The position numbers and the translations under genes are program-made. Shown here piece after piece: positions 6,837 to 16,268 of a DNA stretch of 34,559 nt. The stretch comes from Candidatus Sumerlaeota bacterium. GTDB taxonomy: Bacteria > Sumerlaeota > Sumerlaeia > SLMS01. Every line of letters begins with the position of its first letter. Position 1 is the stretch's first letter. The DNA lies in contig SLMS01000131.1 of the NCBI GenBank assembly GCA_007133495.1, positions 1 to 34,559 on the forward strand, read 5' to 3'. The notes under the pieces are model-generated. The model did not search any database and was not told the DNA's origin. It saw only the letters and a program-made list of their open reading frames with translations.

Positions 6837-9800
6837 TCAGTGAATCAGCCAAAGATCACTGGGTTCCTCCGGCATCTCCGTACTGCCTGCCACTGTGACG
6901 TCGTCGAGGCGCAGTTTTGCCCTCGGCCCATCGGTAACTCCCACGTGGTAGTACCGCCAAAGAAGCTGGACATACTCCTGTCCGAGCAACTCCTCCGGCA
7001 ATGCAATATCCTCGAAGAACTGTGTGTGGCCATCGTCCTGGCGGATGTACTCAATCGGTAGCTCGTCGTCGTCGAGCACATCTTCAAACGTCGCGTCTAT
7101 ATCAGTGCGGTACTGGAGCCTGATTGCGTAGACGCGGGAGTTCTCCAGCACCGTGCCCGCGAGAAACGAAACCTCGGCTTCAGTGACCCCTCGGGTGTCC
7201 AGAGCCAGCACTGCGCCGCCAAGATCGCGCTCCCGGCCCGTATTAATGAAGGCAATGCCATCGCCATCGAGCCCAGTCAGCCGTGTTCGGCGCGTATTAT
7301 TATACGGGAAACCGATCGTGTCCTCGTTCTCCTCGTGATAGTGGTGGGGGAGCAGGAAATACGCAAAATCAAGCCGTGCGTCCACCGGCGGGTCGGTGAG
7401 GTCCGTCTGGAGGAAAAGCATGCTCTCCGGATAGGAACCCTCCGGCTCGTCCGCACTCCAGGCGTCAAATACGAAATCGCCTGCCGCCAGCTCGTGAGCC
7501 TCTGGATAGACAAGATGGTGGATCATATAATAAATGGGCGGATTCTCCCCGTCGAAGGCCGTAACCCGCACCGACGTCTCACCCCGGTGCTCAGCCGTGA
7601 CAATTACCTGGTCCCCGGAAAGGGAGGCGTCCACAACTCCCGGCCGTGTTGTGTCCACGCCGAAGGAAAGCGGTGCGCCCTCCGGGTCGGAGAATATCCG
7701 GTTGAGGTCGTACTGCCGCACATTGCCTTCGCTGACCCGCTGGCGGGGAAGCGCATCCGCCACATAGGGCGGCGCATTTGTCCCGGGAAGCGGCTCACCT
7801 TCCAGCGTTATATGGTCGAACCGGTTGTTGCCGCTATCGCCACCGTCCCCCTCTACAAACTCGATCCGCACCGTGAAATCCGGGTTGTTTGCAACGCCGG
7901 GGACCTCGGTGAAGTCGTAGGTATAGATCGCTGACGGGGCATTCTCCAGCGTCACAATATCGAACGGCTCGAAGCTGCTCCCGTCCGTCGAGTAGGAAAT
8001 CACCTGGGTTCCGGCCCCGTTTCCGGACCGCCGGCTGTCGTACTTCAGGACAATATTTTCGTACCCGTCCGTCGGAAGGTGGAGGTCCATCACCGCGCCA
8101 ATGGGGTCCTGAACGCGGAGGTGGAGCCCTGGCAGGTCTCCGAACTGTGCATTCTGTCCACGGAAATCATGGCGGTCGTCCAGCCGGTACTCCGTGTCCG
8201 GTCCCTCATCAATGGTGAGAGAAGCATCGCTCACGGAGTACGCCGGCGCCAGAATGTCCTCCGTATTCTCGAAATTCCAGTAATGCAAAAGGACCGCAGG
8301 TGCGTTTTTCTCGAAATTCGCCACCAGCGACAGGTCTCCCTGCGGGACGATCTCAGCCTCTGCGGAGGACTTTGTCTCAATTCCATCCCACCCGGTAAAA
8401 GTGTAACCCGGCGCGGCCTCCGCGCGGAGGGGGAGCGGAATGCCGCGGAAGTAGGTCCCCTCCCAGGGCGCCTCTGCTCCTGCAATGCTGATGTGGCCCG
8501 CCTCAACGCTACCGCCCTCGGGGTCGTTGATGTCTATGGAAAGGTTGGCGGTACCGTCCAGCGAGAAAAAATCCACAGCATGGTCCCGGAACGCGTCCGG
8601 TCTGTTCCGGGCATAATCCCGTACCCTCTCGGCCTCGTTCTCCCAGAAGGTGACAGTTGTAGGCCAGAACCATCGCTGAGTGTGCTCCTCCATGCCGTGG
8701 GCGATCTCGTTGTGCAGCAAGTCGATGGCAGCAACCACCGAGTCCGCACTGAACGTGGTATTCAGGTGCTCCGCGAGACGAACCAGAAACTCATTGCGGA
8801 ACTCGTCACTTTCGAGCAGCGCATCAAGCTTCAACGAATAGTGGTGATTATATCTCGTATCCGCGGCGGGTTCAAGGTCCGGATAGTCCCATGGTCTGTA
8901 ATCGCCAAGGCCAAGCGTAAAATCAAGGTCATAGACGATCCAGCGCCAGCGGCCATCATAGGGCGTCAGGTGATCAGGCACCCCAGCCGCCGGGTCGCGG
9001 CGGTACCGCCAAAGATTTATATTATCGATCGGCCAGTCGAGGTTCCCCAGAACCGTGTGGGTAATCGTATAGTCAATGAAGTTGGTCACGTCCATATAAT
9101 CGTGAACGGCCTTGTACGCTTCCGGGTCGCTGAGGTCCTCCTGCAGCACAGCCTCCAGCATTTGGCTGTAGTGCTCCAGGTCCCCTTCCTTCACCTCAGG
9201 AGCAGGCCATTTTCCGTCAAGCAGGTCAAGGTTGTACGGGTCCAGGTCATGCTTGTGGCCGAGGAAATATCGATCGATCCTGTCCCGGAAATGATGGATG
9301 CCCCAGTACTCGCCGCTCACGAAAACGACAGCCGGCCGGGAATACTGAAAATCGAGATCTGTCGTGTCCCGGAGCAGGGCCCACGAAAGTGAGTCCCGGT
9401 AAAGCAGATAGGCCCAATCCGGCGCCCCTCCTGCCCGCAGCAAAATGCGCTTATACTGCTCCACATGGCTGTCCGGGAAGAACTGATAATTGAAGAACTC
9501 CTCGCCGTAGGACGGTCTGGCATATAGCCGGAATGTCTTGCGCGGGAGGGCGCGGCTGAAGTTGCCGTGCACTCGTATGCCCACGTCCTGGACGAGACTC
9601 CGGGCCCCGCCCTCTTCAAAAAGCTCGAAACTACCCGGGCGCTCCCATTCGCGTCCCCGCTGCAGAAAATTGCCGGTCAGGTTCGGAAACTCCTCCTCCG
9701 GGTCATAGTGCACTCCCGGCACATAGATACCGATGTAGTGATCGAAGAGATTGTCGTAGTCCGTCACAAGTGAAACGACCGGCATCTGATACCGATCGTG

Positions 9801-10688
9801 TATATCCTCGCCCACCAGGTAGGAATTCGTCACCGTCTCGCTCGGAAGATGCCCGGACTTGAACGCTCGGGCGCGCAGAACGGTAATCTTGAAGATTTCC
9901 TCCTCAAGGTCCTGCCAGGGCTGCGCATCGCCGACAGTACGAACGGCGGACAGGACATTCGGGTCGCCCTCGCGGCTGTCGATGGTGAGGGGTCCGGTAT
10001 AGAGTGGGGAGTCCTCCTCCGGGGTCGAGCCGTCGAGGGTGTACCGAATTTCGGCGCCCTCCTCAGCCTCCAACTCCAACTCGAAGGCTTCCGTATAGAA
10101 ACCCGCCGGCATGGAAACCGTGGGCGGTTCGAGGATATCCGCTAGCGGCTCCGTGTCGTTCGGCCCGCCGGGTGTGGGCATATCGAAATAATACCAGTTG
10201 TCTCCCCCGTCGGGCACCCGTCCGTAGGACTGGTCTCGCGGCACCTCGACAGGATCGACGAAGTCCATAAGCTCCCCGTCCGGCTGCGAGAGCAGAAGCT
10301 CCTCGCCATCTCTCGAAATTGCAAAGTTCGTGTGCAGCGGCTCCCCCGGGTCCCTGCGGTCCTTGTTGGACGCCCACACCAGCAGAAAGTCCCCGGCCCC
10401 GATCGTCACCTCCGGAAATTCCCACCGGAAGGGATTCCCCTCGTCGTCGGACAGGCCCCACCCGTCGAGATTCACGGCCTCGCCGCTATTATTATACAAT
10501 TCGATCCAATCCGGAAAATCACCGTCCTCATCCGCGATCGTCTCGCCGTTGGAGGACATGAACTCATTGATCACAACCTGCCCGTGGGCCGTGCCCGCGC
10601 AAGTGATCGCCCCCGCCACAAGCCATGCAGGAACAGACCCGCAGCGCCGCAGGATGGCCGGGATGGAATTCGAAATGCAGTTCTTCAT
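6837..10688 (-). CDS. Secreted multidomain protein: lamin-tail domain, chitobiase-like domain, CotH kinase, InlB-type repeat
   Basis: A 1283-residue exported protein. Residues 1-36 form a signal peptide (hydrophobic core AWLVAGAITCAG, cleavage near AHG). A lamin-tail domain follows (about 37-165; VVINEFMSSNGE, DWIELYNNSGEAVNLDGW). Next is a chitobiase/hexosaminidase C-terminal-like module (EIRYTLDGSTPEEDSPLYTG). A CotH domain comes after it: VHGNFSRALPRKTFRLYA, RILLRAGGAPDWAYLLYRD, GNLDWPIDNINLWR and WIVYDLDFTLG, so the acidic kinase-like motifs look intact. The C-terminal third holds a divergent InlB-B-type repeat (GYTFTGWDGIETKSSAEAE) and beta-sandwich modules of unknown type. CotH proteins are atypical kinases known from spore coats; in PVC genomes such fusions are common and uncharacterised. 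The start at 10688 has a strong ribosome-binding site (GGTGGAG, 8 nt spacing). Memo lies 53 nt upstream on the same strand. Confidence 0.92.
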   Translation of the reverse strand: MKNCISNSIPAILRRCGSVPAWLVAGAITCAGTAHGQVVINEFMSSNGETIADEDGDFPDWIELYNNSGEAVNLDGWGLSDDEGNPFRWEFPEVTIGAGDFLLVWASNKDRRDPGEPLHTNFAISRDGEELLLSQPDGELMDFVDPVEVPRDQSYGRVPDGGDNWYYFDMPTPGGPNDTEPLADILEPPTVSMPAGFYTEAFELELEAEEGAEIRYTLDGSTPEEDSPLYTGPLTIDSREGDPNVLSAVRTVGDAQPWQDLEEEIFKITVLRARAFKSGHLPSETVTNSYLVGEDIHDRYQMPVVSLVTDYDNLFDHYIGIYVPGVHYDPEEEFPNLTGNFLQRGREWERPGSFELFEEGGARSLVQDVGIRVHGNFSRALPRKTFRLYARPSYGEEFFNYQFFPDSHVEQYKRILLRAGGAPDWAYLLYRDSLSWALLRDTTDLDFQYSRPAVVFVSGEYWGIHHFRDRIDRYFLGHKHDLDPYNLDLLDGKWPAPEVKEGDLEHYSQMLEAVLQEDLSDPEAYKAVHDYMDVTNFIDYTITHTVLGNLDWPIDNINLWRYRRDPAAGVPDHLTPYDGRWRWIVYDLDFTLGLGDYRPWDYPDLEPAADTRYNHHYSLKLDALLESDEFRNEFLVRLAEHLNTTFSADSVVAAIDLLHNEIAHGMEEHTQRWFWPTTVTFWENEAERVRDYARNRPDAFRDHAVDFFSLDGTANLSIDINDPEGGSVEAGHISIAGAEAPWEGTYFRGIPLPLRAEAAPGYTFTGWDGIETKSSAEAEIVPQGDLSLVANFEKNAPAVLLHYWNFENTEDILAPAYSVSDASLTIDEGPDTEYRLDDRHDFRGQNAQFGDLPGLHLRVQDPIGAVMDLHLPTDGYENIVLKYDSRRSGNGAGTQVISYSTDGSSFEPFDIVTLENAPSAIYTYDFTEVPGVANNPDFTVRIEFVEGDGGDSGNNRFDHITLEGEPLPGTNAPPYVADALPRQRVSEGNVRQYDLNRIFSDPEGAPLSFGVDTTRPGVVDASLSGDQVIVTAEHRGETSVRVTAFDGENPPIYYMIHHLVYPEAHELAAGDFVFDAWSADEPEGSYPESMLFLQTDLTDPPVDARLDFAYFLLPHHYHEENEDTIGFPYNNTRRTRLTGLDGDGIAFINTGRERDLGGAVLALDTRGVTEAEVSFLAGTVLENSRVYAIRLQYRTDIDATFEDVLDDDELPIEYIRQDDGHTQFFEDIALPEELLGQEYVQLLWRYYHVGVTDGPRAKLRLDDVTVAGSTEMPEEPSDLWLIH

Positions 10689-10741
10689 ATATGAATCTCC
10701 ACCGGAAAAGTCGGATGCATGGGAACTCCAATTCTCAGAGG

Positions 10742-12064
10742 TCAGGAATTGACCAGGATGATTTTGGACTTCGGTTTCTCTTCCGCGCCGTCCTTCACGA
10801 AAGCCACAGAGGCAAACGAAACCAACGTGTTGTTGTCCGGCGTCACCGCCTGCTGGTAGTGCAACACGCGTCCCTTCGCCCTTCCGCGCAGCGCCTCCAT
10901 CACGCAGTACATCGGGCCGATGCTGCACACCCGTTGATCGTTCACCCGCTCGCGGAAGGACTCGAAAAACTGCAGTGGATCACCCGTCTCGATGGCATCC
11001 AGGTGCTCGCGGTCGTTGCGCTCCACGATTTTCTTGCGCACTTCGTTCACCGGCTCCGGATCACCGAACTGAGGCCCGCAGTGCGAAAAATCCACCCCTC
11101 CAACGATCGCCACGTCATCGCCATACTTCTCCACCATCTTGCGCAGCGCATCCGTGAACTTCTGCACGTCCTCCACCTGATTCGGCTTCACTTCATCGTG
11201 ATGCAGGAGCTCCTCGACGCTCCCCGCCAGGATCGGTACTATCGAAATATCCTCGTCCTGGAAAACGTGCCGCAGGTACGTCGCCTGCAACTCCACAGCG
11301 TGCTCGTCCGCGTGTGCGTACTCCTCCGCGAGCAGGTCGAGCCCCGACAATTCCTGCAGCTCCTTCAGCAACTCCTTGTCCGCCGGCACCGTCCCGATCG
11401 GAGTTTCGTAATCCTTGCCCGTCGCCACGAAAAGGTTCTGCGTCGGCCGGTGGCACGTACCGATCACGATGAACCGCCGCGCTCCCGTGCCGTGATCCTT
11501 GAGCGCCTGATACGCCCACGCGTAGGCTTCCCCGCCGCGGCCGTAGTCTATATGCGGCGACAGGACCGCCTGCACCGAGCCCGCCGGCAGGTCCAGCCGC
11601 TCCGGTGGCGAAAGCGCACTCATCCGGTGCCGGCGGAACTCGTCCCCAAGCTCCTTGAGCATCGCCAGCCGGTCCTTTCCGTCTGCCGCGAACGTCTTGT
11701 AGGGACGCGTGGGCGAATCCATCCACGCGCGGTATTTCGCCCGTAGCGCCTCGGCAAAACGGTCCGTCTGGAGCAGCAACGCCTCGTCGAGTTGCCGCGC
11801 CATGTCCTTGAAAACGTCGGCCGGGATGATTTGCCCGCTCATCTGCCCCGCCTTGCTGCTCATCTCTTCGGCTGTTGTCTTTCCGTCGGCCATCTCCAGG
11901 AAGAGCAGCAGCAGGGGGTCGGCAGGCAGCACCGCCGCCCCCTCGATCAGGCCGACCGGGTCGCGCACCACGATCAGCGTCTGGTCCTTTGAACGCGCCG
12001 GGATCAGCTCCAGCGGCCGCAGCGCCGGCCGGTCCAGCGGATAGGTGGGAATATGGTCGAACAC
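10742..12064 (-). CDS. Memo-family protein (AmmeMemoRadiSam system protein B-like) with N-terminal extension
   Basis: Of 440 residues, the C-terminal part from about 163 matches the Memo family, which shares its fold with class III extradiol dioxygenases and has metal-ligand histidines. Visible blocks are LSPHIDYGRGG (H171), IGTCHRPTQN (H205), ADEHAVELQATYL (H255) and GGVDFSHCGPQFG (H328). The first 160 residues are extra; residues about 30-100 resemble a small PqqD-like winged-helix module (DPVGLIEG, LFLEMADGKTTAEEM), but this is an inference. In bacteria Memo often accompanies AMMECR1 and a dedicated radical-SAM protein in a presumed RNA or cofactor modification system. Neither is here; the adjacent radical-SAM gene is hemW. 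The start is a GTG at 12064, with GGGAG upstream. Its function in this organism is unknown. Confidence 0.88.
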   Translation of the reverse strand: MFDHIPTYPLDRPALRPLELIPARSKDQTLIVVRDPVGLIEGAAVLPADPLLLLFLEMADGKTTAEEMSSKAGQMSGQIIPADVFKDMARQLDEALLLQTDRFAEALRAKYRAWMDSPTRPYKTFAADGKDRLAMLKELGDEFRRHRMSALSPPERLDLPAGSVQAVLSPHIDYGRGGEAYAWAYQALKDHGTGARRFIVIGTCHRPTQNLFVATGKDYETPIGTVPADKELLKELQELSGLDLLAEEYAHADEHAVELQATYLRHVFQDEDISIVPILAGSVEELLHHDEVKPNQVEDVQKFTDALRKMVEKYGDDVAIVGGVDFSHCGPQFGDPEPVNEVRKKIVERNDREHLDAIETGDPLQFFESFRERVNDQRVCSIGPMYCVMEALRGRAKGRVLHYQQAVTPDNNTLVSFASVAFVKDGAEEKPKSKIILVNS

Positions 12065-12118
12065 AGTGGAAGGTTGCTCCCGGGTGGGTTTTCCGCACGT
12101 TGTTGCGGCTTCCCCGGG

Positions 12119-13312
12119 TCATTGCAAGGACGAATGCCCCCCTGCCCCGATCACTTCGCGCAGCAACCCCTCCAGGATCGCATCGCTCAGCAGCCAGCCC
12201 TCCCGCGTCAGCCGCACCCCCTCCGGCCCCGCCTCCATCCAGGCCGCCGATTCCGGCAGGTTCGCCCCGTGCCACCGCCGGCACGCTTCCACCAACTCAG
12301 GAGCCTCCCCGCGCCCCAGCCCCTCAGTCCGCCGCAGCCCCGTAAACAAACGCTCCCACGCCGCCTCCTCCGGCCCGGGCCGCTCCGCAGGCTCCCGCGG
12401 AACCCGCCCCGCCGCCAGCGCCGCCGCCCAGCCCTCCAGGTCCTCCGGGTTCCGCCAGCGCTCCGGCCCCATGCGCGAGTGAGCCCCCGGCCCCACGCCC
12501 AGCACGTCCCGCCCCGTCCAGTACCGGGCGTTGTGCCGCGAGCGGAACCCGGGGCGCGCGAAATTGCTGATCTCGTAGTGCTCGAAGCCCTCGCCCTCCA
12601 GGAAATCCGCCCCCCGCAGGTACATCTCCGCCTGAAGCTCGTCGCCCAGCTCCGCCAGCCGGCCCTCCCGCTTCCATGCCTCGAAAGGAGTCCCCTCGTG
12701 CCACGTCAGCCCGTAGAAACTCACGTGGTCCGGCTCCAGCGCCACCGCCCGCCGCAGATTCTCCATCCACCGCTCCATCGTCTGCCCCGGCAGCGCAAAC
12801 ATCAGGTCCAGCGAAACATTCCCGAACCCCGCCCGCCGGGAGCGCCGCACCGCCTCCTCGATCGTCTCCGGCCCGTGCAGCCGTTCGAGCAGCCCAAGCT
12901 CCTCCGGGTGGAACGACTGTGCGCCGATGCTCAGCCGTGTGAATCCCGCTGCGTGCCACTGCCGCGCCCGGTTCTCGGTCAGGTTCTCCGGATTCGCCTC
13001 GAGCGTGAACTCCCGCCCCCCGCACTCCACGAAGAGCCCCTTCCAATGCGCCAGCAGTTCCCCCACCGCCTCCGGCACCAGCGTACTCGGCGTCCCCCCG
13101 CCAAAATACACCGTCTCCAGCGGACGTTCCGCCATTTCGGGATACACGCCGAGCAGCAGGTCCACCTCGCGCCGTAGCTGCCCCGGAAAGTCCAGCCGCG
13201 CCCGCGCCGGCCGCTCCCGAAGCTCCATCTTGTAGAAATCGCAGTATGGGCAGGCATGCTTGCAGAACGGCACATGGCCGTATATACCGAGGCTTTCCCG
13301 CGCCCCCGCCAT
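12119..13312 (-). CDS. hemW: HemW-type radical-SAM heme chaperone
   Basis: The 397-residue protein carries the radical-SAM cluster motif CKHACPYC (C17, C21, C24), GGGTPS (71-76), LEANPENL and GAQSFHPEEL. The C-terminal block ISNFARPGFRSRHNARYW and GVGPGAHSRMG is typical of HemW. These features separate HemW, which transfers heme to respiratory proteins, from the oxygen-independent coproporphyrinogen oxidase HemN, which is longer at the N-terminus and has a CxxxCxxCxC cluster; here the fourth cysteine is replaced (CDF). Two starts compete. The ATG at 13312 is 4 nt past the preceding stop codon and begins close to the core fold; the ATG at 13339 would overlap the neighbour and add nine polar residues. 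I use 13312. It lies within a long same-strand gene series. Confidence 0.93.
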   Translation of the reverse strand: MAGARESLGIYGHVPFCKHACPYCDFYKMELRERPARARLDFPGQLRREVDLLLGVYPEMAERPLETVYFGGGTPSTLVPEAVGELLAHWKGLFVECGGREFTLEANPENLTENRARQWHAAGFTRLSIGAQSFHPEELGLLERLHGPETIEEAVRRSRRAGFGNVSLDLMFALPGQTMERWMENLRRAVALEPDHVSFYGLTWHEGTPFEAWKREGRLAELGDELQAEMYLRGADFLEGEGFEHYEISNFARPGFRSRHNARYWTGRDVLGVGPGAHSRMGPERWRNPEDLEGWAAALAAGRVPREPAERPGPEEAAWERLFTGLRRTEGLGRGEAPELVEACRRWHGANLPESAAWMEAGPEGVRLTREGWLLSDAILEGLLREVIGAGGHSSLQ

Positions 13313-13316
13313 GCTG

Positions 13317-16250
13317 CTACTGGTACTCCGTCTCGTCATCGGGTTCCATTGGCGGAGGGGGCGGAGGCACGTGATGCGGCTCCGGCGCCTCGATGCCCTC
13401 CGGGAGCGCCGGCGGTCCGGGGCGTGCGGTTTCCGGCAGCATCTCCTCCGGGTCTTCAGGCCAGGCGTCTATACGGGCGATCATGTCGCTCAGCCACCCG
13501 AAACGCTCCGGATCGATCTCCATCGCCGTCTCGTACCCCATCCTTGTGGCTTCGAGGAACCCTCCGGCGCCCTCCTCGTCGAGCGGCAGCGTCTCGAAAA
13601 GGCGCGCATGGATGCCGCCGAACCGGTACCACGCCTCCGCGTCATGAGGGGCGCTCTGCACCGCAAGCCCGTGCAGTTCTGAGGCGCGCGAATAGTTTGC
13701 CTGTGACTCCGCCAACGCCGCCATGTAATACAGAATCTCGTGCCGGCCCGGTTGGCGGTGTTCGATCGCCTCCTCCAGCACCTCCAGTGCCCCCGCCCAG
13801 TCGTTCTCCCAGCGGTGCACCTGCGAAAGGAGGTAGCTCGCGTGCAGGTTCGCCGGGTTGCGCTCAAGCTCCTCCGCAACGACCTCGCGGACGAAATCGC
13901 CCTCGCCGAGCGCGTGAAAATGGTACGCAATTTCCCGTGCCGCAGGGTCGGAAACCCATCGCCGCAGGCCCTCGCGCGCCGCAGCGTCCAGCCGCTCCCG
14001 GGTCTCCTCCGCGCCCTCCTCCGGCAGCATCCAGTGCTGCTGCACCAGCAGCGCGTATAGATACGGCATCCTCGGGTTCCGCTCGATCGTGCGCAGTATC
14101 CGCTCCACCCGCTTCTCCGCCGGAACACCGGCCGGCACGTCAGCCCGCCGGTAGAAATGATTATAGACATCCGTCGTCTTCAGAAACGCCCCTGCGTGCT
14201 CGTACTCCTCCTCCAGCGCCGGGTGCTCGTACATCAGCGCGGACACCTCCGGGTACGCCCGCCCGGGCGCCGCCGGGTTGCCGTCCTCGTGCAGCACGAA
14301 AAGCACGATATACTCCGGCCGGCGCTGCTCCATCAGGACCGCCGCGCTCCGCTCGGCAAACGCCTTATGGTACTCCCGCGCGGCCCGACGCCGCAACTCC
14401 CGCCGGCGCGGCCGGTTCGGCGGCTCCGGCTCCTCCGCCACCAGCCGCTCGTAATGCTCGTGTTCAGTCGGCAGCCGGCCCCGCGCGCTCGGAGCGTGGC
14501 CCAGCATCGGGTCCGTCAGTCCGTCCGCATCGTATAGACTGAGGTGTGTGGCAAACCAGAGTGGCTGCCCGATGTCTCCCGTGTATATCCAGCTATCATC
14601 CCGCGTGTTCAACAACAGGTGGTCGGACACCGTCTCCAGCGGAGCCAGAAAGCCGCGTCCATACGATTCCGCCACCGCCTGCGGATGCCACCAGCCCCCC
14701 GGCCGCTCAGTCACAAAAGCGTGTCCCGGCCCGAACACCCAGGCCGCCTGCGTGCGCCAGTGCTCCCGCGCCGCTCCCGCAACCAGCCACAGCGCCACCG
14801 CGAACGTCCCCACGGCTATCCACCCGCCCCACGGCCCCGGCTCGCGCCAGAGCCGCACCAGCGGCCCCACGCTTCCAAAACCAGCCGCCACCGCCACACC
14901 GATAAACGGCAGCACCACCTGGAAAAAACGGAAACTCGGCATCCAGTCACCGTTCACGTGCCACACGTAATACACGTTCGCCAGCCATGGCAGGAAAACC
15001 AGCCCCGCCACCGCCTCCCACCGCGGCAGCCCCACCGGCGGCCCGCGCCAAAGCAGCGACGCACCGGCCCCCAACACCAGCAGCGACCCACCCAGCACCC
15101 ACAGGTTCACCCACAGCAGCGACGGCCTCCCCGTCCCCGGCAGATTCCCCGTCACCCGGTCCGCCAGCTTCCCCACCGTGCTGCCCGCATCATCCGGCAG
15201 CCAACCCCGCACCATCGGCTTCTCCTCCGCCACCGGCTGCGCAATATAGAACCTCCAGAACTGCTCCATCGCCCGCGGCCGATGCTCCGTCTGCACGTGG
15301 CGCTGCTTGGCGTAATACGTGTTCGGCAGCACATCCCCGAAATACATCCACCGCCAACCCCAGAAAAGTGCCGTTGGAATCAGCACGATCAAGAGCGCCC
15401 TCCGGAAACGTCCCCATGGCCAGCGTCCCCTCCCCAGAAGCCAGAGCCCGTATAGACACAGCGGCAGCAGATAGAACAGTGAGTCCACCCGCGCCAGCAC
15501 CGCACCAACCGCCAGCCAGGGCGAGACCTGCCAGCGCCGCGCGTCCCGCCGCTCCACCTCGAACCGCGCATAGCACGCCGTCAGCAGCGCCACCTGAAGC
15601 TGTGTCTCCATCCCCATCAGCGCCCAGTGCGAAAACCACGTGTTCACCGCCAGCAGCCCCGGCGCCAGCAGGTTGAACAGATCGTTCCTCCACCGTACCG
15701 CTGCCGCCAGACCCCACGCCGCCGCCATCGCTGCCACCGCGCTCAACAGCCCCATCCATTTCGCCACGAACAGCAAATCCCAGCCCAGCCAGTGCGGCAC
15801 CACCAGCAGGACCGCCCAAAGGAAGTTCGTGAATCCCTCCACCCGCGGGCCCTCCGGGTTGAACACCCAGCCGTGACCCTGCGCAAACATGTCCACGAAC
15901 CGGAACGTGATGTACGAATCGTCGATCACCACCTCCCAGTGAACCGAGGCCTGCCACACGAAGGCTCCCACCAACGCCGCGAAAAGCAGGAGCTGCAAAA
16001 CGTTCAGCGGCCGCGCCAGCAGCCCCGCCGTACCGCGCAGCGCCTCACGCCCCGAGTAGAACGGCGGCAGGGGGGCGCCATGGTAGTTCCGCAGCCGCCT
16101 CCACCGCCCGCGCAACCGCTCCGCCATGCCGGCCGGAAGCACCGCCTCGGCCGTCCGCCGCAGCCAGCCCCGCTTCCGGGAGCCCGGTCGTGCCGCCGCG
16201 TCCCCGGCGGGTGGTTGGTTGGGGCGGGGCGCCTGATCCATGCTCTGCAT
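13317..16250 (-). CDS. GT-C-like polytopic membrane glycosyltransferase with C-terminal TPR-like region
   Basis: A 977-residue integral membrane protein. A basic cytoplasmic N-terminus of about 80 residues precedes the first membrane helix (about 84-100). The first extracytoplasmic loop then carries VIDDSYITFRF (D110, D111), GHGWVFNPEGPRVEGFTNFLW. An acidic pair at this place is the hallmark of GT-C glycosyltransferases that use polyprenyl-phosphate sugars. Further helices follow to about residue 540. The last 350 residues are soluble and include helical-pair repeats that look like tetratricopeptides (LHASYLLSQVHRWENDWAGALEVLEEA region), then a Pro-rich acidic tail. The fusion of a GT-C core to TPRs suggests an envelope glycosylation or polymer-assembly role; substrate unknown. 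It starts 18 nt after the MFS gene (ATG at 16250; an ATG at 16241 is an alternative) and ends 4 nt before hemW. Confidence 0.85.
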   Translation of the reverse strand: MQSMDQAPRPNQPPAGDAAARPGSRKRGWLRRTAEAVLPAGMAERLRGRWRRLRNYHGAPLPPFYSGREALRGTAGLLARPLNVLQLLLFAALVGAFVWQASVHWEVVIDDSYITFRFVDMFAQGHGWVFNPEGPRVEGFTNFLWAVLLVVPHWLGWDLLFVAKWMGLLSAVAAMAAAWGLAAAVRWRNDLFNLLAPGLLAVNTWFSHWALMGMETQLQVALLTACYARFEVERRDARRWQVSPWLAVGAVLARVDSLFYLLPLCLYGLWLLGRGRWPWGRFRRALLIVLIPTALFWGWRWMYFGDVLPNTYYAKQRHVQTEHRPRAMEQFWRFYIAQPVAEEKPMVRGWLPDDAGSTVGKLADRVTGNLPGTGRPSLLWVNLWVLGGSLLVLGAGASLLWRGPPVGLPRWEAVAGLVFLPWLANVYYVWHVNGDWMPSFRFFQVVLPFIGVAVAAGFGSVGPLVRLWREPGPWGGWIAVGTFAVALWLVAGAAREHWRTQAAWVFGPGHAFVTERPGGWWHPQAVAESYGRGFLAPLETVSDHLLLNTRDDSWIYTGDIGQPLWFATHLSLYDADGLTDPMLGHAPSARGRLPTEHEHYERLVAEEPEPPNRPRRRELRRRAAREYHKAFAERSAAVLMEQRRPEYIVLFVLHEDGNPAAPGRAYPEVSALMYEHPALEEEYEHAGAFLKTTDVYNHFYRRADVPAGVPAEKRVERILRTIERNPRMPYLYALLVQQHWMLPEEGAEETRERLDAAAREGLRRWVSDPAAREIAYHFHALGEGDFVREVVAEELERNPANLHASYLLSQVHRWENDWAGALEVLEEAIEHRQPGRHEILYYMAALAESQANYSRASELHGLAVQSAPHDAEAWYRFGGIHARLFETLPLDEEGAGGFLEATRMGYETAMEIDPERFGWLSDMIARIDAWPEDPEEMLPETARPGPPALPEGIEAPEPHHVPPPPPPMEPDDETEYQ

Positions 16251-16268
16251 CCTGTCCGGTCCGGCCCG

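Noticed and set aside
12119-13312. Annotation as oxygen-independent coproporphyrinogen oxidase (HemN), or as the radical-SAM partner of the Memo protein
   Set aside because: The cluster motif lacks HemN's fourth cysteine, and the C-terminal motifs are those of HemW. It does not resemble the dedicated Memo-associated radical-SAM protein.
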